Positions 1 to 11,803 of a stretch of 64,000 nt of DNA are shown here, one piece after another. The stretch spans positions 37,856 to 101,855 of the forward strand of contig CAYXIO010000006.1 of assembly GCA_964465125.1 (NCBI GenBank). Reading direction: 5' to 3'. The notes below the pieces were generated by a model that was not told where the DNA came from, ran no database searches, and saw only the letters and a list, made by a program, of their open reading frames with translations. Within the stretch, counting starts at the first letter, position 1. Each line of letters begins with the position of its first letter. A program made the position numbers and the translations under genes. The DNA is from CAYOHG01 sp964465125 (lineage in GTDB: Bacteria; Planctomycetota; Phycisphaerae; UBA1845; Fen-1342).

Positions 1-420
1 CCGGATCTTGATCGCTACATCCTCAAGCCGAACAACCTGGGCATCGCGGGCTCGCTGGGGCCGTCGGGCATCAACAGCCGCAGCAACAGCTACACCTGGA
101 CGATGGGCGTGTTCGGGGGGCAGCTCTACCTGGGGACGCTGGATTTCAGCTACATGACCGATTCCACGCCGCCGCCGCCGGGCGATCCGCCGAACCCCAA
201 TTGGGGCGGCGACCTGCTCCGCTTTCCGACGCCCGACAGCGCCGCGCTCGTCGAATCCGCCGACGGGCTGGGAAACTACAGCAGCTACGGCGTGCGGCAG
301 TTGCTGGTGCGCCCGGATGCGATCTATGCAGGGATGGCCAACCCGGCAAACCTGCTGACCGACCTGACGGACGACGTGCCGGAAGGCGGCTGGGAGCTGT
401 GGAAGCTGACGCTGCCCTAG
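1..420 (+). CDS. C-terminal part of an unidentified (probably secreted) protein
   Basis: An open frame enters from the left edge and ends at the TAG at 418-420, leaving 139 C-terminal residues. They are rich in Gly, Asn, Tyr and Trp (for example GVFGGQLYLGTLDF and YAGMANPANLL) with a proline-rich patch (TPPPPGDPPNPN). This composition suits an extracytoplasmic beta-rich or propeller-like protein, but I recognise no family. The stop overlaps by 4 bp the stop of the convergent hydrolase gene. The function is unknown and the N-terminus lies outside the window. Confidence 0.7.
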   Translation, partial: PDLDRYILKPNNLGIAGSLGPSGINSRSNSYTWTMGVFGGQLYLGTLDFSYMTDSTPPPPGDPPNPNWGGDLLRFPTPDSAALVESADGLGNYSSYGVRQLLVRPDAIYAGMANPANLLTDLTDDVPEGGWELWKLTLP

Positions 421-1403
421 GGCCCGCGTTCCGCGCCGGAGTCCGCCGGCTCGAACAAGTCCAGATAGTCGAGGACAACCTGAACGTATTCAGGCTCCTC
501 GTACATGAAATGACCCTGGAAGTCGGCGTAGACGAACGTCAACTCCGGCATGACAGCGCCGGCATCGAGCTGTTCGCGATACGCTGACTCGAGCGCGTCG
601 AGGTTCTCCGGCAGGTGGATCGGGTCCGCTTCGCCCTGTAGGAAGAGCGTCGGGTTTTGAATCTCCGCCACGTGAGAGACGACGTCCAGCTTCGGGCAGC
701 CGTTGCGGGTGCATTCCACGACCGTGCTGTCGAACTGCGCAAAGCCGCTGTTGCAGGGGAAAAGCTCGGCCAGAAACCGGTAGAGCGGGCCGAGCTGAAT
801 CAACTGGTCGGGCCGGGTCAACCCTGAGATCGAGACGACGGCGGTCAGCCGGGCAGTCAGGTTGATGCGGTTCGCGGTGGTTCCGCCGGTGGAATAGCCG
901 ATCAGGTAAATGCGATCCGCACCGAGCCAATCGGCTCCCGGTCCGTCGAGCCAGCGCAGGCAGGCCAGGGTCTCGGCCACGTCGCGCGTGTTGTATGCCG
1001 ACTCTTCCGTCAGCACCGGCGACCAGACCCGAAAGCCGGCCTGCTCGAAGTTGCTTCCGTAGCCGGTCTGCGCGTTCAGCGCGGTCGCACGCCGCCCGTC
1101 GGCCTCCAGCGTCCCCGCGCCGCAGAGCAGCACGATCAGGCTGCGGCGCGTTCCGACCTCCGGCGAGATGAACCCGCCGACGCTGATCCCCGTCTCCGGC
1201 TCGTCGATCTCCAACCAGCGCACGTCGTCGCGCTCCTCTAGCCGCGAGAGCGCCGCGTTCGTTGTTTCATCCAACGTGGCAAGCGACAGCGGCGCGATCG
1301 GCCCGCAGTTCACCGCCGGGATGTAGTTCTGAATCTGAATGCAGCCCACGGAAACGAGCGTCACCAGCGGCACGAGCAGGCGAGCGATGCTTGCGTGGAA
1401 CAT
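417..1403 (-). CDS. Alpha/beta-hydrolase fold lipoprotein
   Basis: 328 residues from the chosen ATG, which follows a G-rich Shine-Dalgarno (GGGGGGAC, 3 nt from the start); a second in-frame ATG lies 14 codons upstream. The hydrophobic N-terminus ends in VSVGC, a plausible but non-canonical lipobox, so export and lipid anchoring are inferred. The nucleophile elbow GYSTGG follows the G-x-S-x-G pattern. A later GEADPIH and a C-terminal GHFMYEE supply likely Asp and His partners, giving a complete Ser-Asp-His triad. The substrate cannot be told: esterase, lipase or peptidase are all possible. It converges with the partial gene at the left edge and has 67 bp to the next minus-strand gene. Confidence 0.8.
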   Translation of the reverse strand: MFHASIARLLVPLVTLVSVGCIQIQNYIPAVNCGPIAPLSLATLDETTNAALSRLEERDDVRWLEIDEPETGISVGGFISPEVGTRRSLIVLLCGAGTLEADGRRATALNAQTGYGSNFEQAGFRVWSPVLTEESAYNTRDVAETLACLRWLDGPGADWLGADRIYLIGYSTGGTTANRINLTARLTAVVSISGLTRPDQLIQLGPLYRFLAELFPCNSGFAQFDSTVVECTRNGCPKLDVVSHVAEIQNPTLFLQGEADPIHLPENLDALESAYREQLDAGAVMPELTFVYADFQGHFMYEEPEYVQVVLDYLDLFEPADSGAERGP

Positions 1404-1470
1404 CCCGTCCCCCCCCAGCGCTCGGCAAGCGTGCATGCGTGGCACGATCGCAGCAGGCGCGGCCCGCGGC

Positions 1471-3729
1471 TCAGTTCGTCAGCGCGTACAGGAACACGTT
1501 GGCCATCAGTCGCCGCGCGTCTTCGGCGGCCAGCCCGCGGCAGCCGTCGCAGACGTGCCCATCGATTCCGCAGCCGAGCGCGTAGGGACTGTACACGGCC
1601 ACCAGCCGGCCGTTCCACACCGCGCCCCAGAGCTCGGGCAGGGCCAGATCGGGCTGCTCGCGGCGCAGCGCTTCGGAGTAGGCGACGGTCTGAAGTGCGA
1701 ACCCGGGCCGGCCGGTGAATACCGGATGGTCCAGCGGCAGCCGTTGCAGCGGCGCATCGGGCAGCGCTTGCGCGATCATCGCCCGGAAGGCGGCATCGAA
1801 TTCCGGACGGCCGCAGCAGGCTTCGGCGACCAGGAATCCGCCGCGCCGCAGATGGTCGGCCAGGTGCTCCTGCTCCGAGCGGCTCAGCCGGAATGAGCCG
1901 TGCCCGGTCAAATAGAGCAGCGGGTGCGAGCGCAGCGCGTCGGAGTCGAGCTTCACGGTGGCGTATCGCGTGACGACGCGCACGCCGAGCTGGTCGCGCA
2001 GGAGCTCCGCCAGCCGAACGAGCATCTGCGGATCGGGCCGCCAGTCGCCGTCGTAGGTGATTTGGGCGGGTTGAAGGGCGTCGGCGGCGGGGATTGGATC
2101 GGCGCCGGCCGTCGTCGGCGCGATCACGATCGTGTCGAGCCGGTCGCGCAGCCCGCGCCGGCCGGCAGCGAAGGCCGCGATGTTCGTCCCGAGCTGGAGC
2201 GCGGGCTCCGACAGGTCGCGAACGTGGCCTTGCTCCCACAGGCAGGAAAGGTCGCGCGGGCTGAACAGGACGGCGGTGCGGCAGCCGTAGTCGAGCCCCC
2301 ACAGGCCCGCGGGCGCGAGCGCGAAATGCGCGGAGTAGACCGAGTGACTCGCGTCGAGCTCGCGCAGCGGATGATCGGGAAACGTTGCCCGCGTCAGCTC
2401 GAGGAAGCCCTCGCGAAACTCGCCGCGCCCGCAGCACGCCTCCGCCAGCAGCGTGCCGCCCTGGTCGAGGTACTGTTTCAGCTTGGCGCGCTGCGTTTCG
2501 TTCCACCTGGGGAACGTGTGCCCCTGCACGTAGAGCAACGGCGCCGCCAGCCACTGCTCCAGCGGGGCGTCGAAGTCGACCACCTGCCACGCCGTCGGCC
2601 CGCCAAGCTTGTCGCCGATGAACGAGACCAGGTGGTCGAGGTCGTGACGGTCCGGGTTCCAGGCTTCGTCGTCAGACCAGCGCAGCTTCTGCACCAGCAG
2701 CGGCTTGCGTCCCTTGGCGAGGAAGAGCACCGCGAAGCTCGTGTCGACCACGCCCGAGCCCCACGAGCCGTCGGCGCGCTGCGTGCGAAGCAGCGCCTCG
2801 CAGCCCTCGCGATACCAGTCGTGCCGACCAAGGTACTGGCGCCCCGAGAGAATCCCGCAGCGCTCCACCGCGTAGAGCCAGTAATACTGGTAGTTGTTCT
2901 CGCGCCCCGGGTTGGCGCCGGCGTCGAAACGGTGCCCCAGCCAGCTCAGCCCGTTCAGCAGCGCCCGGTTGGTCGCGTAGCGCCCGCAGCCAGGCGCCGC
3001 GCCGTCGCGGAATCCGCGCTCGATGGTCTGGCTCACCGGCGTGCCGAGGATCAGCAGGTTCGCCACGTTCGCCGCCGTCATGCTGCCGTAACTGTCCCCG
3101 CTGATCTTGTAGCTCCAGCCGCCGTCGGGCTGCTGCGTGGCCAGGACGCGCGTCTCCGCGGCCTTCCAGACCTCGCGCGGGACCGGAACACCGGCGCTGG
3201 CGGCGGCGTGCAGCCCCAGCAGCGCGAACTGCGAGTTCGAATGATCAAACTGCGCCTTGGGCTGGTCCGTGTAGCTCCACAACCCGCTCTTGAGCTGGGC
3301 CTCCACCAGCCAGCGCGCGGCGGCGTGAGTCGCGGCCCGGAACTCGCTTGCATCCGCCTCGGTCAACACCATGATCTTCAGCGAAGCGACGTAGACGTGC
3401 TGGTTCGGCAGCGTCGCGATCACGTCCAGCGCGTCGGTCATGTGCGCGGACGCGGCCGAGTCGCCCGCCGCCAGCAGCGCCAGGGTCGCCAGGCAGGTTT
3501 CGCCGCCCGGATAGGTCGAGGCCGGCCAACTGCCGTCGTCGCGCTGCCCGCGGCGCAGGTAGCTCGTGCCGCGCTCCAGCGCGGACTGCACTCGCGCCGC
3601 GGAGAGCTCCTGCGCCGCCGCGCACCAGCCGCAACCCACCGTGAACAACCAGACAAGGACCACCAGGCGGCAGCGCGCACGCGCGGTCGCCGAAAACTCC
3701 CTGAGCCCGGCCCGCACGGGAGTGGTCAT
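1471..3729 (-). CDS. DUF4159 protein with terpenoid-cyclase-like QW repeats
   Basis: 752 residues starting at the ATG that gives an Arg-rich signal peptide ending in AAAQE. Residues about 45-330 carry repeats of the Q-x2-G-x-W type (RGQRDDGSW, QQPDGGWSY, RTQRADGSWGS), the signature of the alpha/alpha-toroid of squalene cyclases and prenyltransferases. The catalytic DxDD motif of squalene-hopene cyclase is not visible. The rest holds two DUF4159-like domains, each with the same core AEACCGR-x-EF, suggesting internal duplication. This architecture is familiar in Planctomycetota and is often linked to MoxR-type operons, but no MoxR ATPase is nearby. Probably periplasmic; biochemical role unknown. 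Confidence 0.85.
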   Translation of the reverse strand: MTTPVRAGLREFSATARARCRLVVLVWLFTVGCGWCAAAQELSAARVQSALERGTSYLRRGQRDDGSWPASTYPGGETCLATLALLAAGDSAASAHMTDALDVIATLPNQHVYVASLKIMVLTEADASEFRAATHAAARWLVEAQLKSGLWSYTDQPKAQFDHSNSQFALLGLHAAASAGVPVPREVWKAAETRVLATQQPDGGWSYKISGDSYGSMTAANVANLLILGTPVSQTIERGFRDGAAPGCGRYATNRALLNGLSWLGHRFDAGANPGRENNYQYYWLYAVERCGILSGRQYLGRHDWYREGCEALLRTQRADGSWGSGVVDTSFAVLFLAKGRKPLLVQKLRWSDDEAWNPDRHDLDHLVSFIGDKLGGPTAWQVVDFDAPLEQWLAAPLLYVQGHTFPRWNETQRAKLKQYLDQGGTLLAEACCGRGEFREGFLELTRATFPDHPLRELDASHSVYSAHFALAPAGLWGLDYGCRTAVLFSPRDLSCLWEQGHVRDLSEPALQLGTNIAAFAAGRRGLRDRLDTIVIAPTTAGADPIPAADALQPAQITYDGDWRPDPQMLVRLAELLRDQLGVRVVTRYATVKLDSDALRSHPLLYLTGHGSFRLSRSEQEHLADHLRRGGFLVAEACCGRPEFDAAFRAMIAQALPDAPLQRLPLDHPVFTGRPGFALQTVAYSEALRREQPDLALPELWGAVWNGRLVAVYSPYALGCGIDGHVCDGCRGLAAEDARRLMANVFLYALTN

Positions 3730-3790
3730 GCGCGCATGGTAGCAGCAGGCAGGGGGCGCCGGATCGGCTGGATTCGGCCGGCGCTTGTGC

Positions 3791-3796
3791 GATAAT
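3791..3796 (+). promoter_or_regulatory. Possible -10 element in a divergent intergenic region
   Basis: GATAAT (5 of 6 matches to TATAAT) lies in the 135-bp region between the DUF4159 gene and the plus-strand membrane-protein gene starting at 3865. The best -35 at 16 bp spacing, TGGATT, is poor. A weak candidate only. Confidence 0.3.
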
Positions 3797-3864
3797 GCCG
3801 CGCGGTCGGTTCGCCAGGGTTGGCGACATGCGGGGAATCTTGTGCCGAGCGGCAGGGTGGAACC

Positions 3865-4623
3865 ATGCTGTACGTCACGCTCACATTCTGGCTGATTGTG
3901 TCCGTCTTCACTGCCTGGGGCGTGCACACTCTCTGGAGCCGGCTCGTCAAGCCGCGCGCCGTCAATGCCGCGCTGCTTCCGGGCACGCTCGTTGCGCAGC
4001 TCGGGCACGTGCTGGGCCTGCTGGTCACCGGAAACGCGGTCACCAACACGTCGCTGATGAGCGACGGCGAGAAGGGCGAGCCGCAGGCCGATGCGCCCGA
4101 GACGCCCAAGATCCCGATCATCGGCTCCATCCTGATCGGGCTGCTTCCACTGGTGGCCTGCGCGGCGTGCCTGTACGTCTCCGCCCAATACTGGGGCGGC
4201 GGCATTCTGCCGCACCTGGCCAGCGAGGGCTCGCTCTCGCTGCCGCAGTCCCTGCCCACGTCGCTCGCCGGCGTGTGGGAGCTGCTGCGAACGACGGTCA
4301 CACTGAGCGAAGGCATGCTCGCGGCGATCGTGGCTGCGGACTGGCCCAACTGGACGACGATCCTGTTTCTGTATCTCTCCATCTGCCTGACCGTTCGCAT
4401 GATGCCCTTCGAGGGGAGTCGCCGCGGAGCGCTGGGAGCGATTCTGCTCGCCGGCGGCGCGACCTGGGCGGCGGCGAGCTTCGCGCCGGGAGTCGAGGGA
4501 TTTGTGCTGGGCGCGTGGACCGTGCTGAGCTACGCGGTTGCGATGCTAATCCTGCTGCTGTTCATTTCGCTGGCGGTTACGGGAGCGGTCGGGCTGGTGC
4601 GCATCCTCGCGAAGAATGAGTAG
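3865..4623 (+). CDS. Multi-pass inner-membrane protein, unknown function
   Basis: 252 residues from an ATG preceded by a GGGTGG Shine-Dalgarno; an in-frame ATG 15 codons upstream looks less likely. About six hydrophobic segments are visible: an N-terminal anchor, a pair around PIIGSILIGLLPLVACAAC, and several in the C-terminal half including AMLILLLFISLAV. A short soluble stretch (GEKGEPQADAPETPK) separates the first membrane part from the rest. The segment GTLVAQLGHVLGLLVTG is vaguely reminiscent of M50-type peptidase helices but has no HExxH motif, so I do not assign that family. It stands alone between a divergent and a convergent gene. Confidence 0.75.
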   Translation: MLYVTLTFWLIVSVFTAWGVHTLWSRLVKPRAVNAALLPGTLVAQLGHVLGLLVTGNAVTNTSLMSDGEKGEPQADAPETPKIPIIGSILIGLLPLVACAACLYVSAQYWGGGILPHLASEGSLSLPQSLPTSLAGVWELLRTTVTLSEGMLAAIVAADWPNWTTILFLYLSICLTVRMMPFEGSRRGALGAILLAGGATWAAASFAPGVEGFVLGAWTVLSYAVAMLILLLFISLAVTGAVGLVRILAKNE

Positions 4624-4703
4624 GAGAAATGACGAAGCGACGAAGAGAGCTGAGCAGCGTTTTCAGCGCCCTTGGCCCCTCGGCCCGTCGTCCCTTTGGC
4701 TCC

Positions 4704-6563
<1,860 letters not shown>

Positions 6564-6646
6564 CGGAATTCAGCGCGCCTCCGGGCGGAGTATAACGAAG
6601 GGCGCAGGGCGCACGGCGCGGTTTGCTCCTCAGCGCTTCGCGCCGT

Positions 6647-7261
6647 TCACGCCGATCGCGGGCGGCGCGCCTCGGCCCGCGGCGGCGCCGGTGCGCGCCC
6701 GCCGAGCGGCAGCGACCAGCGGTTGTTGAGCAGCACGATCGCCGCAAGCAGCGTGAGCAGCGAAATGAGAAAGACGATCGGGCGGGTCTCTTCCAGCACG
6801 TAGATCGCCAGGAAGCGGTTGCGGCGCGCGTGCAGGGCCAGCCACTCGGCGTAGCCTCGCGCGCGGGCGAGCGTGGATTCCGCGCCGTCGTCCATCGACG
6901 AGCCGGCGGGTCGCGGGCCGGCGGCGCCGCTGCCCGTGGCCTCGGCGAGGGTCGGCGCGCGCGAGGGCGCGTCCGCGGGCTGCACGATCAGCCGCTCGAC
7001 TTCCGGACGTTCGAAGCCGAACTCGCGCTGTGCGACGCGCTCCTGGTAGTCGCGGTCGTGCAGCAGGTGCTCGATCTGCCGCTCCGCGGTTCGAAGTTGC
7101 TGGCGCAGGGCCAGGTGCTCGACGCGGGCCTGCTCGACCGCTTCGCGCGCCGTCTGGTAGTCGAGCCAGGCGGGCAGCATCAGCCAGACGCCCAGCGAGA
7201 CGCCGCTGCCGGCGCACATGAACCAGAACAAGATGGCGGCACCCGGGCCGAGTCGCGACAT
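6647..7261 (-). CDS. FtsB/DivIC-like septum formation initiator family protein
   Basis: 204 residues. An N-terminal membrane helix (AAILFWFMCAGSGVSLG) is followed by a heptad-rich coiled coil (about 35-75) and DYQERVAQREFGF, closely resembling the 'RIEREAREEFGF' box after the coiled coil of FtsB/DivIC. Unlike the roughly 100-residue FtsB, the chain continues through an Ala/Ser-rich linker to a second hydrophobic helix (IVFLISLLTLLAAIVLL), giving two membrane spans. A role in the divisome is inferred from family resemblance. FtsB genes often sit next to eno, and here eno lies 31 bp upstream on the same strand, which supports the assignment. Confidence 0.75.
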   Translation of the reverse strand: MSRLGPGAAILFWFMCAGSGVSLGVWLMLPAWLDYQTAREAVEQARVEHLALRQQLRTAERQIEHLLHDRDYQERVAQREFGFERPEVERLIVQPADAPSRAPTLAEATGSGAAGPRPAGSSMDDGAESTLARARGYAEWLALHARRNRFLAIYVLEETRPIVFLISLLTLLAAIVLLNNRWSLPLGGRAPAPPRAEARRPRSA

Positions 7262-7292
7262 GCTGCCGTCCCTGGCGAACGCGGCGCGCGCG

Positions 7293-8591
<1,299 letters not shown>

Positions 8592-9107
8592 CTAGGGCTC
8601 CTGCTGCGCATGGTCTTCCGCCGCGGGGCGCGTCTCGGGCATCAGCTCGGGGATCGGCGCCGGCGGCAGTGGATGGTCCACGTAGGCGAAGCTTACCATG
8701 AATCGCTCCAGTCGAGGGTTCAGGTCCGAGTGCCCGATCAGCTCGACTTCGTCGCCGGGCGCAATTTCCGCCAGCCCGGCGCAGCGGTCGTTCACGTAGA
8801 TTTCCGAATCGCGCGTCACGACGCAGCTCAAGTCGTTCGCCGGCGCGTCGGTCGACCCCGGCGCGTTCGTCAGGCGCACCGTCAGCCCGCCGGCGTCCAC
8901 CTGCACGGACTGAACGGTCCCCGAGAAGACACTGAAATGGCGCGGCGGCTCGTCTTCGCGGCAGGCGCCGGCCGCAAGCAGCAGCGCGAGCAAGAGCCGC
9001 AGCCCGACGCGCCGGTGTCCCGTGGCGCTTCCCAGCCGGCGCACGGCGGTAAACGTGCCGCTACAGCGTGCGTCGGGTTGTCTCGCCGGGCGGGAGCCGT
9101 GAGTCAT
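8592..9107 (-). CDS. Small lipoprotein, unknown function
   Basis: 171 residues from the ATG. A basic N-terminus and hydrophobic stretch end in LLAAGAC, a good lipobox, predicting an approximately 123-residue lipidated product. The mature part (FSVFSGTVQSVQVDAGGLTVRLTN and later DSEIYVNDRCAGLAEIAPGDEVELIG) looks like a small beta-barrel or OB-like domain, but I recognise no named family. A later start nearer the hydrophobic stretch is possible. It is immediately upstream of eno with no gap, and TATGAT lies 9 nt upstream of the ATG on the minus strand, so a near-leaderless transcript is conceivable. Confidence 0.7.
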   Translation of the reverse strand: MTHGSRPARQPDARCSGTFTAVRRLGSATGHRRVGLRLLLALLLAAGACREDEPPRHFSVFSGTVQSVQVDAGGLTVRLTNAPGSTDAPANDLSCVVTRDSEIYVNDRCAGLAEIAPGDEVELIGHSDLNPRLERFMVSFAYVDHPLPPAPIPELMPETRPAAEDHAQQEP

Positions 9108-9208
9108 TTGTGCGTATCATATCCATCCGGCCCGGACGCATGTACCGTGCGTCGTCTCCGGTTGCGATTCCGATGCGGCCTTGATGGACGGTTCGCGGGA
9201 GTGTGGTC

Positions 9209-11779
9209 ATGCGCGTGGGCAGAGGCAGCCGTCGTTTCCGTCCGTGGGATCGATCGCTCGTGTGCGTCGCAAGTCTGGGCCTGCTGCTTGGGACCGGCTG
9301 CGACCGTGGACCGGCGGCAGCGCCGGCGCAGCCCGCAAGCCCGGCCCCTTCGTCGAACGCGCCCGCCTCGTCCGGCCCGCGCCCGAGCTTCGTGCTGATC
9401 TCAATGGACACCACCCGCGCGGATCACCTGGGCTGCTACGGCAGCGCCTCGGGTGCCACTCCCAACCTCGACCGCTTCGCCGCCGAAGGCACGCTGTTCC
9501 AGCAGTTCGTCACCACCGCGCCGATCACGCTTCCGGCCCACACCACGATGATGACGGGCGTCGATCCGCCGAGTCACGGCGTGCGTGACAACGCGGTGTT
9601 TCACGCGCATCCGAACAACCTGACGCTCGCGGAGCATGCGAAGACCGCCGGTTACCAGACGGCCGCGTTCGTTTCGGCACACGTTCTGCGAAGCGAGTAC
9701 GGGCTCGATCAGGGCTTCGACCGCTACGACGACAATTTCTCCGCGAACCAGGCGCGCGGGCTCTCGCGTGCCTCGATGAAGGCCGAGCGAACCGCCGATG
9801 CGGTGACGGATGCCGCCCTGGACTGGCTCCAGGCGGCCCCGTCGCGGCCGTTCTTCCTGTTTGTTCACTATTACGACCCGCACTCGCCCTATGTCGCCCC
9901 CGAGCCGTTCCGCTCGCAGTTCGCCGAGCCGTACACCGCCGAGATCGCGTTCATGGATTCCCAGATCGGGCGGCTGCTGAAGGAGATGGATGAGCGCGTC
10001 GGGCGCGACAACCTGCTGGTGGCGATTGCCGCCGACCACGGCGAAAGCCTGGGCGAGCACGGCGAGGACACGCACGGCGTGTTTCTTTACGACGCGACCA
10101 TGTGGGTTCCGTTCCTGCTGCGCGGGCCGAATGTGCCGGCGGGCCGGCGGGTCGCGACGCAGACCCGCATGATCGACCTCGCCCCGACCTGCGTCGAACT
10201 GCTCGGACTGCCGCCGATGGGGCCTGCCGCCGGGCGCTCCTTGCGGCCGCTGTTGACGCGCGACGACGACGGACCGCGGCCCGCATACATGGAGACGTTT
10301 TATCCCAAGTATTCCTACGGTCTGGCGTGGTACCGCGCCTGGCGCGAGGTCCCGTACAAGTACATTCATGGGCTGCGCCCTGAGCTGTATGACCTGGCCG
10401 GCGATCCGAAGGAGCTGAGCAACCTCGCCGGGGGCGATGCCGCCCGCTCCGAGCGATTGCGCGATGACCTGCGCGACTACGTCGCCGCGGCCCGGCCGGC
10501 CGTTTCCGCGGAGGAAGCACGCCAGGCGATCAGCTCGCAAGAGCGCCAGGCGCTGCTTTCGCTGGGCTACGTCTCCGGCGCCGGGGAGGACGACGCGCCC
10601 GCCAGCGAGCTCGACCTCTTCGACCCGGTCGGTCCCGAGCCGCGTGACCAGATCGAGGAAGGCCGCCGAATGCGGATCATCGTCGACGCCATCCGCGACA
10701 ACCGGCTGGACGAGGCCGAACCGGCCCTGCGCGCGCTGATCGAGTCCTCCGACCGCAAGGAGACGTTCACCTGGGCGCACCTCGCGCTGGCCCAGGTGCT
10801 GGTGCTCAAGCAGCGCGACGATGAGGCGATCGCGCACTTCCGGCTGGCGCTTCAGGCCCGACCGACTGACAACGCCACGCGCGGCGAGCTGGCGGACGCG
10901 CTCACTCGGCTCGACCGCATGGACGAAGCGCTGCTCGAGTTCGATCTGGCGATCAAGCACGGCCCGGTGCTCGCGGAGACGCACAACCTTTACGGCCGGG
11001 CGTTGGCGAAGGCCGGCCGGGTCGATGACGCGATCGCGCAGCAGCAAGCCGCGCTGACGATCGACGAAGAGTTTTCCGCCGCTCGAGTCGATCTGGCCGG
11101 TCTGCTGCTGAAGAAAGGGCGGGTCGAGCAGGCCGAGCAGGAGTACCGCACCGTCCTGCGGCACTCGCCGCAGGATTCAGAGGCCCGCGGCCGGTTGGCC
11201 CAGTTGCTGCTCAATCTGCGCCGGCCCCAGGAAGCGCTCAGCGAGTTCGACGCCGCACTGAGCGCCAACCCGCAGGATGCGCGCAGCTACGGCGGGCGCG
11301 CGATGACGTTGCTCACGCTCGCGCGGCCGGCCGAGGCGATCGAGAGTCTCCGAAAGTCCATCGAGCTCGACCCTAAAATGCCGCAAGGCTGGCAACTGCT
11401 CGGCGACGTGCTGGTCGGCGCACGGCGCTACGAGGAGGCGATCACGTCGTACCGCAAGGGCCTGGAGAGCCTGCCCGGCGAGCCCACGCTGACGCAGGGG
11501 CTGGCCTGGGTGCTGGCGGCATGTCCGATCGACTCGCTCCGCAACGGCGCCGAGGCACTCGAGCTGACGGCTTCGGTTGATCCGGCCGCCCCCGCGCCGC
11601 TGCGCGCGCTGGAGGCACGCGCCGCCGCCCTGGCCGAAGCCGGCCGGTTTGACGAGGCCCTGAAAGCCGTCGACGCGGCCATTCAGTCGGTGGAATCCCG
11701 CGGCGGAAACGTCGCGGCGCTGCGCGAGCATCGCGCGCTCTACGCGGCCGGCAAGCCATTCCGGTTGCCGGCGCCATGA
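9209..11779 (+). CDS. Sulfatase-fold (alkaline phosphatase superfamily) lipoprotein with C-terminal TPR domain
   Basis: 856 residues from the ATG with GGGAG 7 nt upstream (a GTG 2 codons earlier is also open). LLLGTGC is a lipobox. Residues about 58-440 are a sulfatase-like domain: FVLISMDTTRADHLGCYG (first metal Asp), HYYDPHSPY, and AADHGESLGEHG (metal Asp-His). At the nucleophile position, where sulfatases have C/S-x-P-x-R for formylglycine, it has T-L-P-A-H with Thr107. That is as in phosphatases or nucleotide pyrophosphatases of the superfamily, so classical sulfatase activity is unlikely. Residues about 470-850 are TPR repeats (NLYGRALAKAG, DLAGLLLKKGR). Function uncertain: phospho- or sulfo-ester hydrolase, or phosphotransferase, on the cell surface. 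Confidence 0.85.
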   Translation: MRVGRGSRRFRPWDRSLVCVASLGLLLGTGCDRGPAAAPAQPASPAPSSNAPASSGPRPSFVLISMDTTRADHLGCYGSASGATPNLDRFAAEGTLFQQFVTTAPITLPAHTTMMTGVDPPSHGVRDNAVFHAHPNNLTLAEHAKTAGYQTAAFVSAHVLRSEYGLDQGFDRYDDNFSANQARGLSRASMKAERTADAVTDAALDWLQAAPSRPFFLFVHYYDPHSPYVAPEPFRSQFAEPYTAEIAFMDSQIGRLLKEMDERVGRDNLLVAIAADHGESLGEHGEDTHGVFLYDATMWVPFLLRGPNVPAGRRVATQTRMIDLAPTCVELLGLPPMGPAAGRSLRPLLTRDDDGPRPAYMETFYPKYSYGLAWYRAWREVPYKYIHGLRPELYDLAGDPKELSNLAGGDAARSERLRDDLRDYVAAARPAVSAEEARQAISSQERQALLSLGYVSGAGEDDAPASELDLFDPVGPEPRDQIEEGRRMRIIVDAIRDNRLDEAEPALRALIESSDRKETFTWAHLALAQVLVLKQRDDEAIAHFRLALQARPTDNATRGELADALTRLDRMDEALLEFDLAIKHGPVLAETHNLYGRALAKAGRVDDAIAQQQAALTIDEEFSAARVDLAGLLLKKGRVEQAEQEYRTVLRHSPQDSEARGRLAQLLLNLRRPQEALSEFDAALSANPQDARSYGGRAMTLLTLARPAEAIESLRKSIELDPKMPQGWQLLGDVLVGARRYEEAITSYRKGLESLPGEPTLTQGLAWVLAACPIDSLRNGAEALELTASVDPAAPAPLRALEARAAALAEAGRFDEALKAVDAAIQSVESRGGNVAALREHRALYAAGKPFRLPAP

Positions 11780-11803
11780 GCATGCGTTGGCGAGTGCGTT
11801 CGG

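Noticed and set aside
3865..4623. M50-type membrane metallopeptidase
   Set aside because: A helix looks vaguely similar but HExxH is missing.
9209..11779. Classical formylglycine sulfatase
   Set aside because: The Cys/Ser of the C/S-x-P-x-R motif is Thr and the Arg is His.
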